From NCBI GenBank assembly GCA_947589565.1, contig CANQBW010000016.1:1-35163 (forward strand): a stretch of DNA of 35,163 nucleotides. Reading direction: 5' to 3'. Positions within the stretch are counted from its first letter, which is position 1. Each line of letters starts with the position of its first letter. This DNA is from an uncultured Clostridia bacterium. Its GTDB lineage: Bacteria > Bacillota > Clostridia > Christensenellales > Borkfalkiaceae. The notes under the pieces were generated by a model that was not told the DNA's origin, did not search any database, and saw only the letters and a program-made list of their open reading frames with translations. This document shows, one piece after another, positions 22,601 to 29,708 of this stretch. The position numbers and the translations under genes are program-made.

Positions 22601-23155
22601 GATTTAAGCTTCGGGGACGTCATCGCAAAGGGGAAGGCGGAAGTGAGGGGAGAGATCATAATCTTCCGTTCCGAATCGCTGAAGACGCTGACGGGTTCCC
22701 GCGCCTTCCGCATCGCGGGCGAGGAACTGGAGCCCCTCGGCGAGGAATACGGGAACTATTCGAACGAGGAGTTCTTCCTCGACGGACTCGGAAACGCAGT
22801 CTATCGCGGCGTGAGCGGGAGCTACCGCAAACTCGAAAACACCGAGCGGGAGTTCCTCTTCGAGGGCGGAGAAATTTCCTTCCGCTTCCGGATCAAATAT
22901 GAGGATGGGGTGCTGATTTTTGAAAAATTCAGTGACGCACTCTACGCGCAGACGGGGACTTATACAACGACGCTCGGGACGCTCATCGTCAGCGGCTACG
23001 GCGTGGAACTTTTGGATGAGTCGGGAAACAGGACAACGTGGAAAGTCATTTCGGCAAGCGACAAGGCGTTCGTCGCCGAGACGCCACAGGGCGTCCGCTA
23101 CCTCGTCGTCGGCAGCACCGTCCTCGGCGCGAACGAAAACAATAAAATAAAATAA
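19685..23155 (+). CDS. Large lipoprotein with InlB-type repeats and about seven LDGYG-type repeats
   Basis: The 1156-residue protein starts with a long leader and lipobox LVLAAC (Cys32). Residues of about 36-100, 103-170 and 250-325 are Listeria/Bacteroides InlB B-repeats (for example GYYFEGWYLSSDFSG and LLFGGWYLGDD); the segment between them (about 172-245) looks like a related beta domain. From about 335 to the end it consists of irregular units of 90-110 residues built around LDG(Y/F)G-x-G-x-Y, with recurring E-G-x-Y and F-x-F-T-L strands, for example LVLDGYGLSGEYRS and LTLDGYGHAVYQ. It is expected to be a surface-exposed beta-rich protein; function unknown. The start is supported by AAGGAG eight bases upstream. 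Confidence 0.88.
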   Translation: MKVIRKTFLTAAVLVFSIALCLLSSVLVLAACSEKVTLRFETYGGTYLESVEGKVGTAYTVPKEPQKEGYYFEGWYLSSDFSGSPQELPESMPDESRTYYAKYGRYPVLTLQPEGGTISKTTHLIKPGVNITSFLSDFKPQKEGLLFGGWYLGDDPLDPEKVMDENDLTLTARYKAEYSVNVYLQNADEPEKFELSELSKSGSDWEGNELRPDLTPPEHFLRDESKPYEESRTLCAGENVLEYYFVRKSVNLTYSVLSPSGEKREILLSTRYGATVTLPQSPIEEKDAAFFGWATDASAPATYLPDETMTMGSENMTLYGTWGRKYDNVRGNGYLVVENLEHNGKQQAVFREEGSISRGDFFGETKRFELSGLKGRLDGRGGCLLDDSGKYLCYMLRYNRAGEEFGKLTLSFDDNTAKYSLGESTLEGSYFYEYDESENAYTGKYVFQSGEEKFYFTLGQNNSFLREGAEKGEYLRFDGRDLLGFDELLLDGFGGARAKIAGESFSGGYRGSGLSEKEWIFECEGKTFRFLLCERSFSAGEAEVGDEVFLVYDEALSGTYEGGGTLVLDGYGLSGEYRSASGESAVGAFERKGDFVTLYAKNTLRFTLRGTKFSRTGEEAGSYEGKAGELYLDGAGYCKLTKSDGHISEGSYQKLSQGEIEFTPSTGETLRVRINESGYDLFDSALYGNFEGSYTARLFLDGYGSGVYTSIDSDTSFPITVGHFDGEFLQIFSERFEKPRYYRIDADRELYLLQGPAVGIYPLFEGGEEKGDYLVLYDKSSGKLVRGGIPVNGTYTFNASENEVVFTSDVNGERFRIIETDQKATCIRFTGNETYDGEGRLTLDGYGHAVYQRDGTIEGEYRLTDYGVELISADEVLRFTLSEKKIQGKIEYLRYFGEEGELWLEKNGERAVYRGENTLEGSYQGQNFLFDGELKFSFKVFEESFAFYRPETEKTYSVKGGGSLALDGCGNGDLSFGDVIAKGKAEVRGEIIIFRSESLKTLTGSRAFRIAGEELEPLGEEYGNYSNEEFFLDGLGNAVYRGVSGSYRKLENTEREFLFEGGEISFRFRIKYEDGVLIFEKFSDALYAQTGTYTTTLGTLIVSGYGVELLDESGNRTTWKVISASDKAFVAETPQGVRYLVVGSTVLGANENNKIK

Positions 23156-23171
23156 TTTTTCGTCGAAAAGG

Positions 23172-23217
23172 TTTCGAACGAAATCTTCCCTTCGGGAATA
23201 TTTACGTTCGAGGAAAT
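23172..23217 (+). repeat. End hairpin, copy 7
   Basis: Outer stem TCGAACG/CGTTCGA (23174-23180, 23205-23211). The inner stem is TTCCC-TTC-GGGAA (23186-23198), one pair longer than in other copies. It is followed by GGAAAT. Confidence 0.8.
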
Positions 23218-23292
23218 GAGCTTTCGAGTTCCCACAACCCCGGTTCGGCGGTAGCGCCCGCCTCACCACGCCTCGCCACCAGCTCGGCTGTC

Positions 23293-23338
23293 GCGTTGCG
23301 CTCACAGCCCACCGGGCTGTTGAGCAGGAATGCAACGC
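23293..23338 (+). repeat. Nested hairpin module, copy 5
   Basis: Same stems as the 10943 copy; the surrounding hundred bases are also almost identical. Confidence 0.75.
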
Positions 23339-23570
23339 TCCACTCAAAGCTGTTTCAATTGACAATAAGCGTGCGGTGGCTCGCAAACAGGGGCGTGCAG
23401 TGAAGAATTGTGATTCTTCTCGCACCATGGGATTTAGAAAAAAAGGCAATGCGCCGTCCGCAAGGTGGACGGCGCATTTATGTTACCGATGTCATTCTGA
23501 ACGGAGCAACGCAATGCGTTGCGAAGTTGAAGAATCCCCTCGGTCGATAGATTGTTGTAATACGCATAAT

Positions 23571-23598
23571 GCGCCGCGCTACGAAAGTAGCGCGGCGC
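23571..23598. terminator. 12-bp palindrome with GAAA loop between converging genes
   Basis: GCGCCGCGCTAC pairs perfectly with GTAGCGCGGCGC around GAAA. It lies 13 bases beyond the SLOG gene stop and could terminate that transcript, but the T-run is poor in both directions, so it may simply be another repeat hairpin. Confidence 0.5.
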
Positions 23599-23611
23599 AA
23601 AGTTTTAAATC

Positions 23612-24052
23612 TCACAATTCAAAAACATTGTAAATTGTTTTATTGCGTCGACGCGCGTAATCACAAGCATTCCATGCCCCGCCGTAGCAAAATTTTACGC
23701 CTGAAATAACAATATCTACTTTCTCGACAAGCAATTTATTCGTACGATCGATTGCATAGCGAGGGGGAACATTGCCTTCCAATAAATATATTGAATTGTC
23801 AAAATCCTCGGGTAATTCTTTTTTAGAATTTAAATAAGAGAGCACCAGAATATTTTGAATATTTGGAAATTTTCTCTTGCATAAAGCTACTTTTTGCGCA
23901 CATAGTCTATCAAAATTTCCACGGTATCCATTGTAAAATTCGATTATTCCATCTTCTGAAATCAGTTCCTCAAGCAAATTTTTTAATTTTTCTCCAATTT
24001 CAGATTCATAATCGAAATATTTTCTATGACCGAAAAAAGCACAAGATTTCAT
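23612..24052 (-). CDS. SLOG-like (DUF1273/YpsA-type) Rossmann-fold protein
   Basis: The 146-residue protein starts MKSCAFFGHRKYF, and the FFGHR motif after the first strand, a later FYNGYRGNFDRLC and GGAWNACDYARRR near the end are the pattern of short SLOG-superfamily proteins common in Clostridia and phages. The fold is related to LOG and DprA and is thought to bind nucleotides or nucleotide-derived ligands; the activity here is unknown. A good AAGGAG site precedes ATG 24052. Codon use is clearly more AT-rich than in flanking genes, which together with the flanking repeats suggests acquisition by transfer. It is divergent from an XRE gene, with operator-like repeats between. Confidence 0.65.
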   Translation of the reverse strand: MKSCAFFGHRKYFDYESEIGEKLKNLLEELISEDGIIEFYNGYRGNFDRLCAQKVALCKRKFPNIQNILVLSYLNSKKELPEDFDNSIYLLEGNVPPRYAIDRTNKLLVEKVDIVISGVKFCYGGAWNACDYARRRNKTIYNVFEL

Positions 24053-24088
24053 TTTTATATCTCCTTATTTCTCCTTTTGAAATAAAAA

Positions 24089-24126
24089 TTATGCGAACTT
24101 GCATAACAAGAGATATTTTATGCGAA
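24089..24126. promoter_or_regulatory. Operator-like repeats between the SLOG and XRE genes
   Basis: TTATGC-GAACTT-GCATAA (24089-24106) is a 6-base inverted repeat. The half-site TTATGCGAA recurs directly at 24118-24126. Both lie in the 109-base AT-rich divergent region, a natural binding place for the XRE protein. Confidence 0.5.
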
Positions 24127-24161
24127 ATCGAATAAAATGTCAATAGATAGAGTGCGAAAAA

Positions 24162-24374
24162 ATGGATTTTGAAAGTCAATTGGGGAAAAATTTAAGAGAG
24201 TGGCGCGAAGGAGCGGGGCTGACGCAGCTGAAACTTTCCGAGCTCACGGGAATCAATCAAAGCATGTTTTCCCGTTGGGAGTCGGGAGAAAACCTTCCAT
24301 CCATTCGCGATTTGATCACTCTTGCCGATTTTTATCATATTTCTCTCGACGAACTCGTCGGAAGAGACTCATAA
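24162..24374 (+). CDS. XRE-family helix-turn-helix regulator
   Basis: The 70-residue protein is almost entirely one Cro/C1-type domain: LGKNLREWREGAGLTQLKLS followed by GINQSMFSRWESGENLPSI and LADFYHISLDELVG, all typical. No strong ribosome site is visible before ATG 24162, so translation may be weak or from a leaderless message. It diverges from the SLOG gene and probably controls the shared intergenic region (inference from arrangement). It is not closely similar to the XRE protein at 17992. Confidence 0.88.
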   Translation: MDFESQLGKNLREWREGAGLTQLKLSELTGINQSMFSRWESGENLPSIRDLITLADFYHISLDELVGRDS

Positions 24375-24694
24375 ACCAAGACTGCGCCGCCCACTTTCGT
24401 GGACGGCGCAATCTTCTGTCATTCCGAGCATACGCGCCTTCGATTCCGCTTCGCTCCACTCAGAATGACAGGAAAGAATGAACAAAACGATGTCATGTTG
24501 AGCGAAGTCGAAACATCTCGCCTTTTTGTCCCAAAATCCCATGGTGCAAGCAGGGTTTTCCTGCGCTGCACGACTCAATTTGCCGAGCCTCGGCTTATTG
24601 TCGTTTGAAACGAACGAGACGACCAGGTTGTGGGAACTCGAGAGCCCATTTCCTCGAACGAAAGATTCCGCAGGAAGATTTCGTTCGAAACAAT
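24375..24694. repeat. Intergenic repeat island G
   Basis: It starts with a GCGCCGCCCAC/GTGGACGGCGC hairpin (about 24386-24411) right after the XRE stop. Then come opposed REP-like units (about 24418-24475 and 24492-24527), a reversed CAGGG module (about 24543-24575) and the right-hand end hairpin copy 8. Its right half is the reverse complement of the left part of islands A and F. Confidence 0.8.
24648..24690 (-). repeat. End hairpin, copy 8
   Basis: Outer stem TCGAACGAAA/TTTCGTTCGA (24654-24663, 24679-24688); inner stem TTCC-GCA-GGAA (24666-24676). It ends six bases from the stop of the CDF gene. Confidence 0.82.
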
Positions 24695-25789
24695 CTACTC
24701 TCTTTCGACAGTGATGACCGTTTCGAAGTCGCCGAAGACTTTGACGGCGCGGCAGACGTCCTCGTAAATTTCCTTGTCGCTCTTTGGGCAGGAGAAGGGG
24801 ACGCCGACTTCGAAGACGATCTTTGTGCGGCTGCCCCGCACCATGCGGAAGTCATGGAGGTCCATGCCGTCGACCATGCCGTCGATCGCGGAGAAAATTT
24901 TCTCCTTCAATTCCTCCGCCTCAACGTCGTCGAGGGCGACGGGGTCGAGGTGCGCGGTAAGTTCCACGCCGAACTTTTCCCCGATCTCCCGCTCGATCGC
25001 ATCGAGCAGTTCATGGGTGACGGTTGCGGGCTCGGAGGCGTCCGTCTCGATGTGGACGGTCGCGAAGACCTTGTGCGGTCCGAAGGGGTAGACTTTGAGA
25101 TCGTGAAGCCCCAAAACGCCCGAATGGGTCAGAATTTTTTCCTTGATTTCGCTCAAAAGCTCGCGCGAGGGCGCCTGCCCCAAAAGCTTGGAGCTTGCGT
25201 CGAGCAGAATTTTCAGCCCCTGTCCCAAGATGAAGAGGGCGACCAAAATTCCGACCCATCCGTCCGCTTTCAGTCCGTAGCGGCAGAGAAGTGCGCCGAG
25301 GGCGGTCGTGAGGGTCGCCAACGTGTCGCACGCGCTGTCGAGAGAGGCGGCATAGAGAACGTCCGAATTTGTCCTCTTCGCAATGCGGCGATAGAGGATA
25401 CACATCGTGATTTTCAAGAGGGCGGAGACGCCGAGGACGAGAAAGACTGCAAGTTCCGCATGAACTTCTTCGGGCAGGAGCACGCGGTCGATGGATTCCC
25501 GCAGAAGTTCCACGCCGAGCGCGACGACGAGAAAGGCAATGCACATCGAGGCGATGTATTCGGCGCGCTGATGGCCGTAGGGGTGGTCCTCGTCGGCGGG
25601 CTTTGCGGCGATGCGATAGGAGACGAGCGCAATCAGACAGCTCCCCCCATCGGAGAGGTTGTTGACCCCGTCCGCCACGACGGACACAAGCCCGAAGATC
25701 ACCCCGACCGCGATCTTTGCCGCGGCGAGGAGAAAATTCAAGGCGAGCCCGAGGGAAGAGGCGAGCTTTTTTCGACGTTCGATATCCAT
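24695..25789 (-). CDS. Cation diffusion facilitator family transporter
   Basis: The 364-residue protein has about six membrane helices followed by a cytoplasmic domain. Family motifs are VADGVNNLSDGGS in helix 2, HPYGHQRAEYIA before helix 3 and AASLDSACDTLATL in helix 5. Proteins of this family export divalent metals by proton antiport. In place of the His-x3-Asp of zinc transporters in helix 5 there is Asp-x3-Asp, which in this family is often linked to manganese or iron; the metal is therefore inferred, not shown. The C-terminal region is about 70 residues longer than the minimal ferredoxin-like domain and may hold a second copy. It is the last gene of the trpS-led cluster, starting seven bases after the GH29 stop. 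Confidence 0.9.
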   Translation of the reverse strand: MDIERRKKLASSLGLALNFLLAAAKIAVGVIFGLVSVVADGVNNLSDGGSCLIALVSYRIAAKPADEDHPYGHQRAEYIASMCIAFLVVALGVELLRESIDRVLLPEEVHAELAVFLVLGVSALLKITMCILYRRIAKRTNSDVLYAASLDSACDTLATLTTALGALLCRYGLKADGWVGILVALFILGQGLKILLDASSKLLGQAPSRELLSEIKEKILTHSGVLGLHDLKVYPFGPHKVFATVHIETDASEPATVTHELLDAIEREIGEKFGVELTAHLDPVALDDVEAEELKEKIFSAIDGMVDGMDLHDFRMVRGSRTKIVFEVGVPFSCPKSDKEIYEDVCRAVKVFGDFETVITVERE

Positions 25790-25796
25790 AAGACGC

Positions 25797-26822
25797 TCAG
25801 CCGCTCTCCTTTCTGCGCACTTCCTCCAAAATCTCTCTCGCCTGCACGGGAATGCGCCCCAGCCCGTCCAAGCCGATGTTTACAAGATAGTTGATCCCGA
25901 GTTTTTCGAGTTTTTTCTTGGTCTCGAGAATTTTTTCGGGGCTCCTCCACTCGGGATAAGCCGTCGTAAATCCCCAGGAACAGTTGAGGGTGCAGGCGGA
26001 TTCATACAGCCCATAGGGGGAAGGTTTCAGACCCCATATGTCGTTTTTGTCGGTATTTTCGAAGGTTTCGGGGATACAATCGGGGATTTCGTTGTCGCCG
26101 AGGGAGACATAGTCGTAACACCCGTTCCCGAGACGGGAGTTGACGAGACAGTCGGGTTGCAACTTTTTGACGAGGGAATAAATTTCCTCGCTCTGCTCCT
26201 CTTTCGAGTCGAGGGGCATGTCGAACCAGACGAGAGAAATTTTCCCGTAGTTTGTCATAAGTTCCACGATCTGGGGCAGAATCTTTTTGCGGAAGCAGAT
26301 CGAATAGTTCTTTTTGGATTTGTCGGGAAAATCCCAGGAATTTTCCCAAGTAGGCCCCGCCGCGCCCGCGGGATCTGAAAGATACCCCCCGCCGTGCTCT
26401 TCATGCCAGTCGATGACCTGCGAATAGTAAATTCCGAAGAGAAGATTGTGCCGCTTACACGCCTCGGACAGCTCCTTGATGAGGTCTCTTTGAAGAGGCG
26501 AGGCGTCCAAAACGTTGAATGGGTCGGCTTTTGAGCGGAAGAGGGCGAATCCCTCGTGATGTTTCGAAGTCACGACGAGGTACTTCATGCCGCAGCGCTC
26601 CGCAAAGGCGCAGATCTCCTCCGCGTCGAAATAGATGGGACGAAAGCTCTTTGCAAGCTCCTCCATCTCGGCGTTGGGGATTTGGCAGGCACACTCGATC
26701 CACTCCGCATAGCGGGGTCCGCGCGCTCCGCGGTAGCAGCCGCCGAGCAGGGAATACAGCCCGAAGTGCAGCATGAGTCCGTATTTTGCGTCCTTAAAAG
26801 TTTGAATGGTCTTAGGATTCAT
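25797..26822 (-). CDS. GH29 alpha-L-fucosidase, catalytic domain only
   Basis: The 341-residue protein shows GH29 motifs: KYGLMLHFGLYS (residues 13-24), VTSKHHEGFALF (84-95) and the nucleophile Asp201 in LVWFDMP. The family removes alpha-L-fucose from glycans. No signal peptide is present, so it is probably cytosolic and acts on imported oligosaccharides. It stops right after the barrel domain; the C-terminal beta-sandwich of most GH29 enzymes is missing. ATG 26822 is chosen over TTG 26834 because the protein then begins MNPKTIQTFKDAKYG as family members do. The start overlaps the upstream lipoprotein gene by 11 bases. Confidence 0.87.
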   Translation of the reverse strand: MNPKTIQTFKDAKYGLMLHFGLYSLLGGCYRGARGPRYAEWIECACQIPNAEMEELAKSFRPIYFDAEEICAFAERCGMKYLVVTSKHHEGFALFRSKADPFNVLDASPLQRDLIKELSEACKRHNLLFGIYYSQVIDWHEEHGGGYLSDPAGAAGPTWENSWDFPDKSKKNYSICFRKKILPQIVELMTNYGKISLVWFDMPLDSKEEQSEEIYSLVKKLQPDCLVNSRLGNGCYDYVSLGDNEIPDCIPETFENTDKNDIWGLKPSPYGLYESACTLNCSWGFTTAYPEWRSPEKILETKKKLEKLGINYLVNIGLDGLGRIPVQAREILEEVRRKESG

Positions 26823-28311
26823 ATTTTTTCTCAAGCTCCTCTCTCCAAATTTCGATGAGTTCGTCCATGGATTTTCCGTCCTCGTTCTTTTCGGGTTCCA
26901 AAAGCGCCTCTACTCCGTAAGATTCATAGGTATATTTTAAAAAGGAGCACATCTGTACGGTATAGACGATGGTTTCGTTCTCCTCGTTCAGAGCCTGCGA
27001 GAGGCAGTCGGTATAGTCGTAGGCGTCGAAGGTCTCCTTTGTCGCTTTTCCGTAAGCTCGCTCATAGAAGGTATTCGCGGAGGAGAGGACTTCCTTCGGA
27101 TAGGACTCCTCCTTTCCCCGATACAGGTCGTAAAACGCCGCCCTGCAGTAGGAGGACGCCGTGTTGAAGTAGTCGCACAGGCCGTAATGGAAGCGGCCGA
27201 GTCCCGCGGTGCGGTAGAGGACAAACTCCGTCAGCATATAGACGGAGACGGACACGCTTTTCAGACAGACCGCCTCTCTCGAATAGTCTATGTTACACAG
27301 ACGATCGTTCAGCCCGAAATCCCCCAAATAGACGTCGATCTTCCGAGGCGGAGACGGGGGAAGGGGAAGTTCTTCCCCATCGGGTCCGAGCTGGGGTTCG
27401 GGCTTGGGCGCAAAGGGCTCGAAGAGTTCCTGCTCCTTTGAGAGCAGCTGTTCGTTTTCCTCGACGTACGCCTTCACATTCGGATAGGTGAGCGAGAAAA
27501 CTTCCGCCGGGAGACGCTCGTCCTCGAAGGAGGGGGAAAAGTAGTAGCGCAGGGTCTCCGTTTCGACCTGCAGAGGATAGAAGGGATCGCCGACGGGGCA
27601 GTAAAAGGAGGGGACGGCTGCGCCGACCGCCATCAAAGAGGGTTCGAGGTCTTCCGTTTTTGCGGTCTGAAGATCGTTTAGATCGTGCTCCTTCAGAAAA
27701 GTCTCTCCCAGCCGCGCCGCATAGCTCCAAGCCGTCCTTCTCTCCGCGCGCTCGGTATGAAAAGAGGTGTAGAGGGGATACTGAAGATCGGTCACATAGG
27801 GGAACTTGCGAAGATTTTTCGCAAGCGCGTCCCCGGAAAAGAGCTTTTCGTCGGCTTCTTCTTTCAAGAGAGAGACGCTCACGCCCGCAAAAATGCCGAA
27901 CGGGAGCTGATTTTTCGCCTTGCTCTCGAGAAGGACGGAGAGGACGAGCTCGGAGGGATCGTCGGGGACGAGATACAGTCCCTCCTCTCCCACGCGGGTG
28001 ACCCCGTCTTCGAGGAGAAAGATATTTTTCGGCGCAGAACAATACTCTTCGGCGCGCGCGACGGAGCCGATGCTGCGCTCGAGTTCGCTTTGACGAAGCC
28101 CGTCCGCAAAATAAAAAATATGTCCGTTTTGTACCTGTTTTTTGGTGAAAACGGGGATTTTTACGGCAGGCTCATAGGGATATTCCGAATTGACGAGCCG
28201 AATGGGCTCGCTCTCCTCACCCTCCGCCTCCCCGCAGGCGCACACCCCGAAAAGAAGGGGGAAAATCAATAAAATCGCAACCCATTTTGCATTTTTTGTA
28301 AAAATGTTCAT
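26812..28311 (-). CDS. Putative lipoprotein of unknown function
   Basis: The 499-residue protein begins at ATG 28311, with an AGGAG site just upstream and a leader MNIFTKNAKWVAILL ending in GVCACG (lipobox Cys26). The open frame continues further upstream through rlmD, but that part is a shadow and is not included. No known domain was recognised; the protein is rich in Tyr, Glu and Leu and has a proline-rich linker around residue 320 (PSPPRK). It is expected outside the membrane. The start overlaps the rlmD stop in ATGA, which implies cotranscription with a tRNA/rRNA-related gene cluster. Confidence 0.8.
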   Translation of the reverse strand: MNIFTKNAKWVAILLIFPLLFGVCACGEAEGEESEPIRLVNSEYPYEPAVKIPVFTKKQVQNGHIFYFADGLRQSELERSIGSVARAEEYCSAPKNIFLLEDGVTRVGEEGLYLVPDDPSELVLSVLLESKAKNQLPFGIFAGVSVSLLKEEADEKLFSGDALAKNLRKFPYVTDLQYPLYTSFHTERAERRTAWSYAARLGETFLKEHDLNDLQTAKTEDLEPSLMAVGAAVPSFYCPVGDPFYPLQVETETLRYYFSPSFEDERLPAEVFSLTYPNVKAYVEENEQLLSKEQELFEPFAPKPEPQLGPDGEELPLPPSPPRKIDVYLGDFGLNDRLCNIDYSREAVCLKSVSVSVYMLTEFVLYRTAGLGRFHYGLCDYFNTASSYCRAAFYDLYRGKEESYPKEVLSSANTFYERAYGKATKETFDAYDYTDCLSQALNEENETIVYTVQMCSFLKYTYESYGVEALLEPEKNEDGKSMDELIEIWREELEKKYES

Positions 28312-29705
28312 GTTTCTCCTTCCGAAGAGGCGTGAAGAAGAACGAGCGTCTCGACGTGTTTTGTCTGCGGGAACATGTCGAAGGGTTGGACGAGTTCGAT
28401 TTTGTATCTCTCCGTCTTGCCCGTCTTGAGCAGTTCTCCCTTTTCGTTGGGGCGAAGACTTCCCGTAAGTATCCCCAAATCGCGGGCGAGGGTCGCAGGA
28501 TTGCAGGAGATCATGACGATCTTCTCCGCTTTGCTTTCCTTGATCGTCTCGATGACGCTTCTGTCCACTCCCGCGCGGGGCGGGTCGAGGACGAGCGTCG
28601 CATTTTTCTCCCGTTCGAGAATTTCGGGAAGACGCAGCTCGACGCTCCCGAGAAGATTTTCCATCTTTCCGTCGAGTCCGTTCTTCCGCTTGAGCTCGTC
28701 GGCGCAGGCGTTCGCCTCGGGGACAATTTCGATCCCATATGCCTTTTTGCACTTTTTGGCGAACATGGCGGTCAGAAGTCCGCCCCCCGAATAGCAGTCG
28801 ACGATCGTCTCTGTTTCGTCTGCGAGGGAGAGCGCGAAGTCGTAGAGTTTCTTTCGCACCGTCTCATTGACCTGCAAAAAAGTCTGTGCGCCCGCCTCGT
28901 AGGTGACGCCGCCCTCCTCCGCCTCATAGACGCCGGGGCCCTTGAGGAGTTTGAGTTCCTCTCCGAAGACGGTGTTGACGTTGGAAGGCTGAAAGCTCAA
29001 AAAGAAGCTGTATTCCTTGAAAATTTTATTCAGTTTAGAAAGGAGCAGCTCTATCTGGGGAACTTCCCTTTTCGCCGCCGTGAGCGTCACAAGGTAGCTG
29101 CGCCTGATTTCCCGCACGGTGATCCGCTTCAGCGTGCCCTCGCCCGTCTCCTCGTCATAGCCCGTAAGTCCCGTCTCCTCCAAAAAGGCATAGAGGGCGG
29201 AGATGACTTTCTCCGACCAGGCGGGATGAATGGGGCAGGATGGCGTCTCGATGATGCGGTGGGAGCGCTCGGCATAGAAGCCGATGACGTTCTTCCCGTC
29301 GCGGAAGCCGATGGGCATTTGCAACTTATTGCGATAGGCGTACTCCTTCTCGCTCTTCTCGCAGGGGGAGACCTTCGGGGAGAGCCCGCCGATCTTTTGA
29401 AGGGCGTCTTCGACGAGTTTGGTCTTGAATTTCAATTGATAGTGATACTTGAGGTGCTGCAGCTGGCAGCCCCCGCACTTGAAAAAGACGGGGCACTTCG
29501 GGCGCACCCGCTCCTCTGCGGGCGTGAAGAGTTCGATCACCTTCCCGTAGGCGATGTTTCCCTTGACGCGCAGAATTTTGATCATCGCCCGCTCGCCGGG
29601 GAGCAAAAAAGGCACGAAGAGGGTGACCCCGTCCTTTCGGACGATCCCCTCTCCGCTCGTGCCGAGCGCTTCCGCGCTCCCTTCCACAAGATCGTTTTTC
29701 TCCAT
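28308..29705 (-). CDS. rlmD: 23S rRNA (uracil-5-)-methyltransferase, RumA/RlmD family
   Basis: The 465-residue protein has an N-terminal TRAM-like domain, an iron-sulfur cluster motif CPVFFKCGGCQLQHL, SAM-binding VDCYSGGGLLTAMFA, the DPPRAGVD motif and the catalytic ISCNPATLARDL (nucleophile Cys). It methylates C5 of uridine in 23S rRNA using S-adenosylmethionine. In Bacillota close relatives modify one or both of U747 and U1939, so the exact site is not assigned here (RlmCD is possible). The start is three bases after the upstream stop, whose end forms part of the GGAGG ribosome site. Confidence 0.93.
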   Translation of the reverse strand: MEKNDLVEGSAEALGTSGEGIVRKDGVTLFVPFLLPGERAMIKILRVKGNIAYGKVIELFTPAEERVRPKCPVFFKCGGCQLQHLKYHYQLKFKTKLVEDALQKIGGLSPKVSPCEKSEKEYAYRNKLQMPIGFRDGKNVIGFYAERSHRIIETPSCPIHPAWSEKVISALYAFLEETGLTGYDEETGEGTLKRITVREIRRSYLVTLTAAKREVPQIELLLSKLNKIFKEYSFFLSFQPSNVNTVFGEELKLLKGPGVYEAEEGGVTYEAGAQTFLQVNETVRKKLYDFALSLADETETIVDCYSGGGLLTAMFAKKCKKAYGIEIVPEANACADELKRKNGLDGKMENLLGSVELRLPEILEREKNATLVLDPPRAGVDRSVIETIKESKAEKIVMISCNPATLARDLGILTGSLRPNEKGELLKTGKTERYKIELVQPFDMFPQTKHVETLVLLHASSEGET

Positions 29706-29708
29706 AAT

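Larger units (their letters stand above)
23156..23611. repeat. Intergenic repeat island F
   Basis: It contains end hairpin copy 7, a nested hairpin module (23293-23338), a CAGGG-type module whose stem is replaced by GAAGAAT-TGTG-ATTCTTC (23402-23419), a GC hairpin (23449-23477), a REP-like unit with hairpin insert GCAACGC-AAT-GCGTTGC (about 23490-23537) and the palindrome 23571-23598. Its left half is nearly identical to the left part of island A. Confidence 0.82.

Noticed and set aside
28312..28752. Upstream extension of the lipoprotein frame that ends at 26812
   Set aside because: The extension overlaps rlmD and lacks a start signal, while ATG 28311 has a ribosome site and is followed by a lipoprotein leader.
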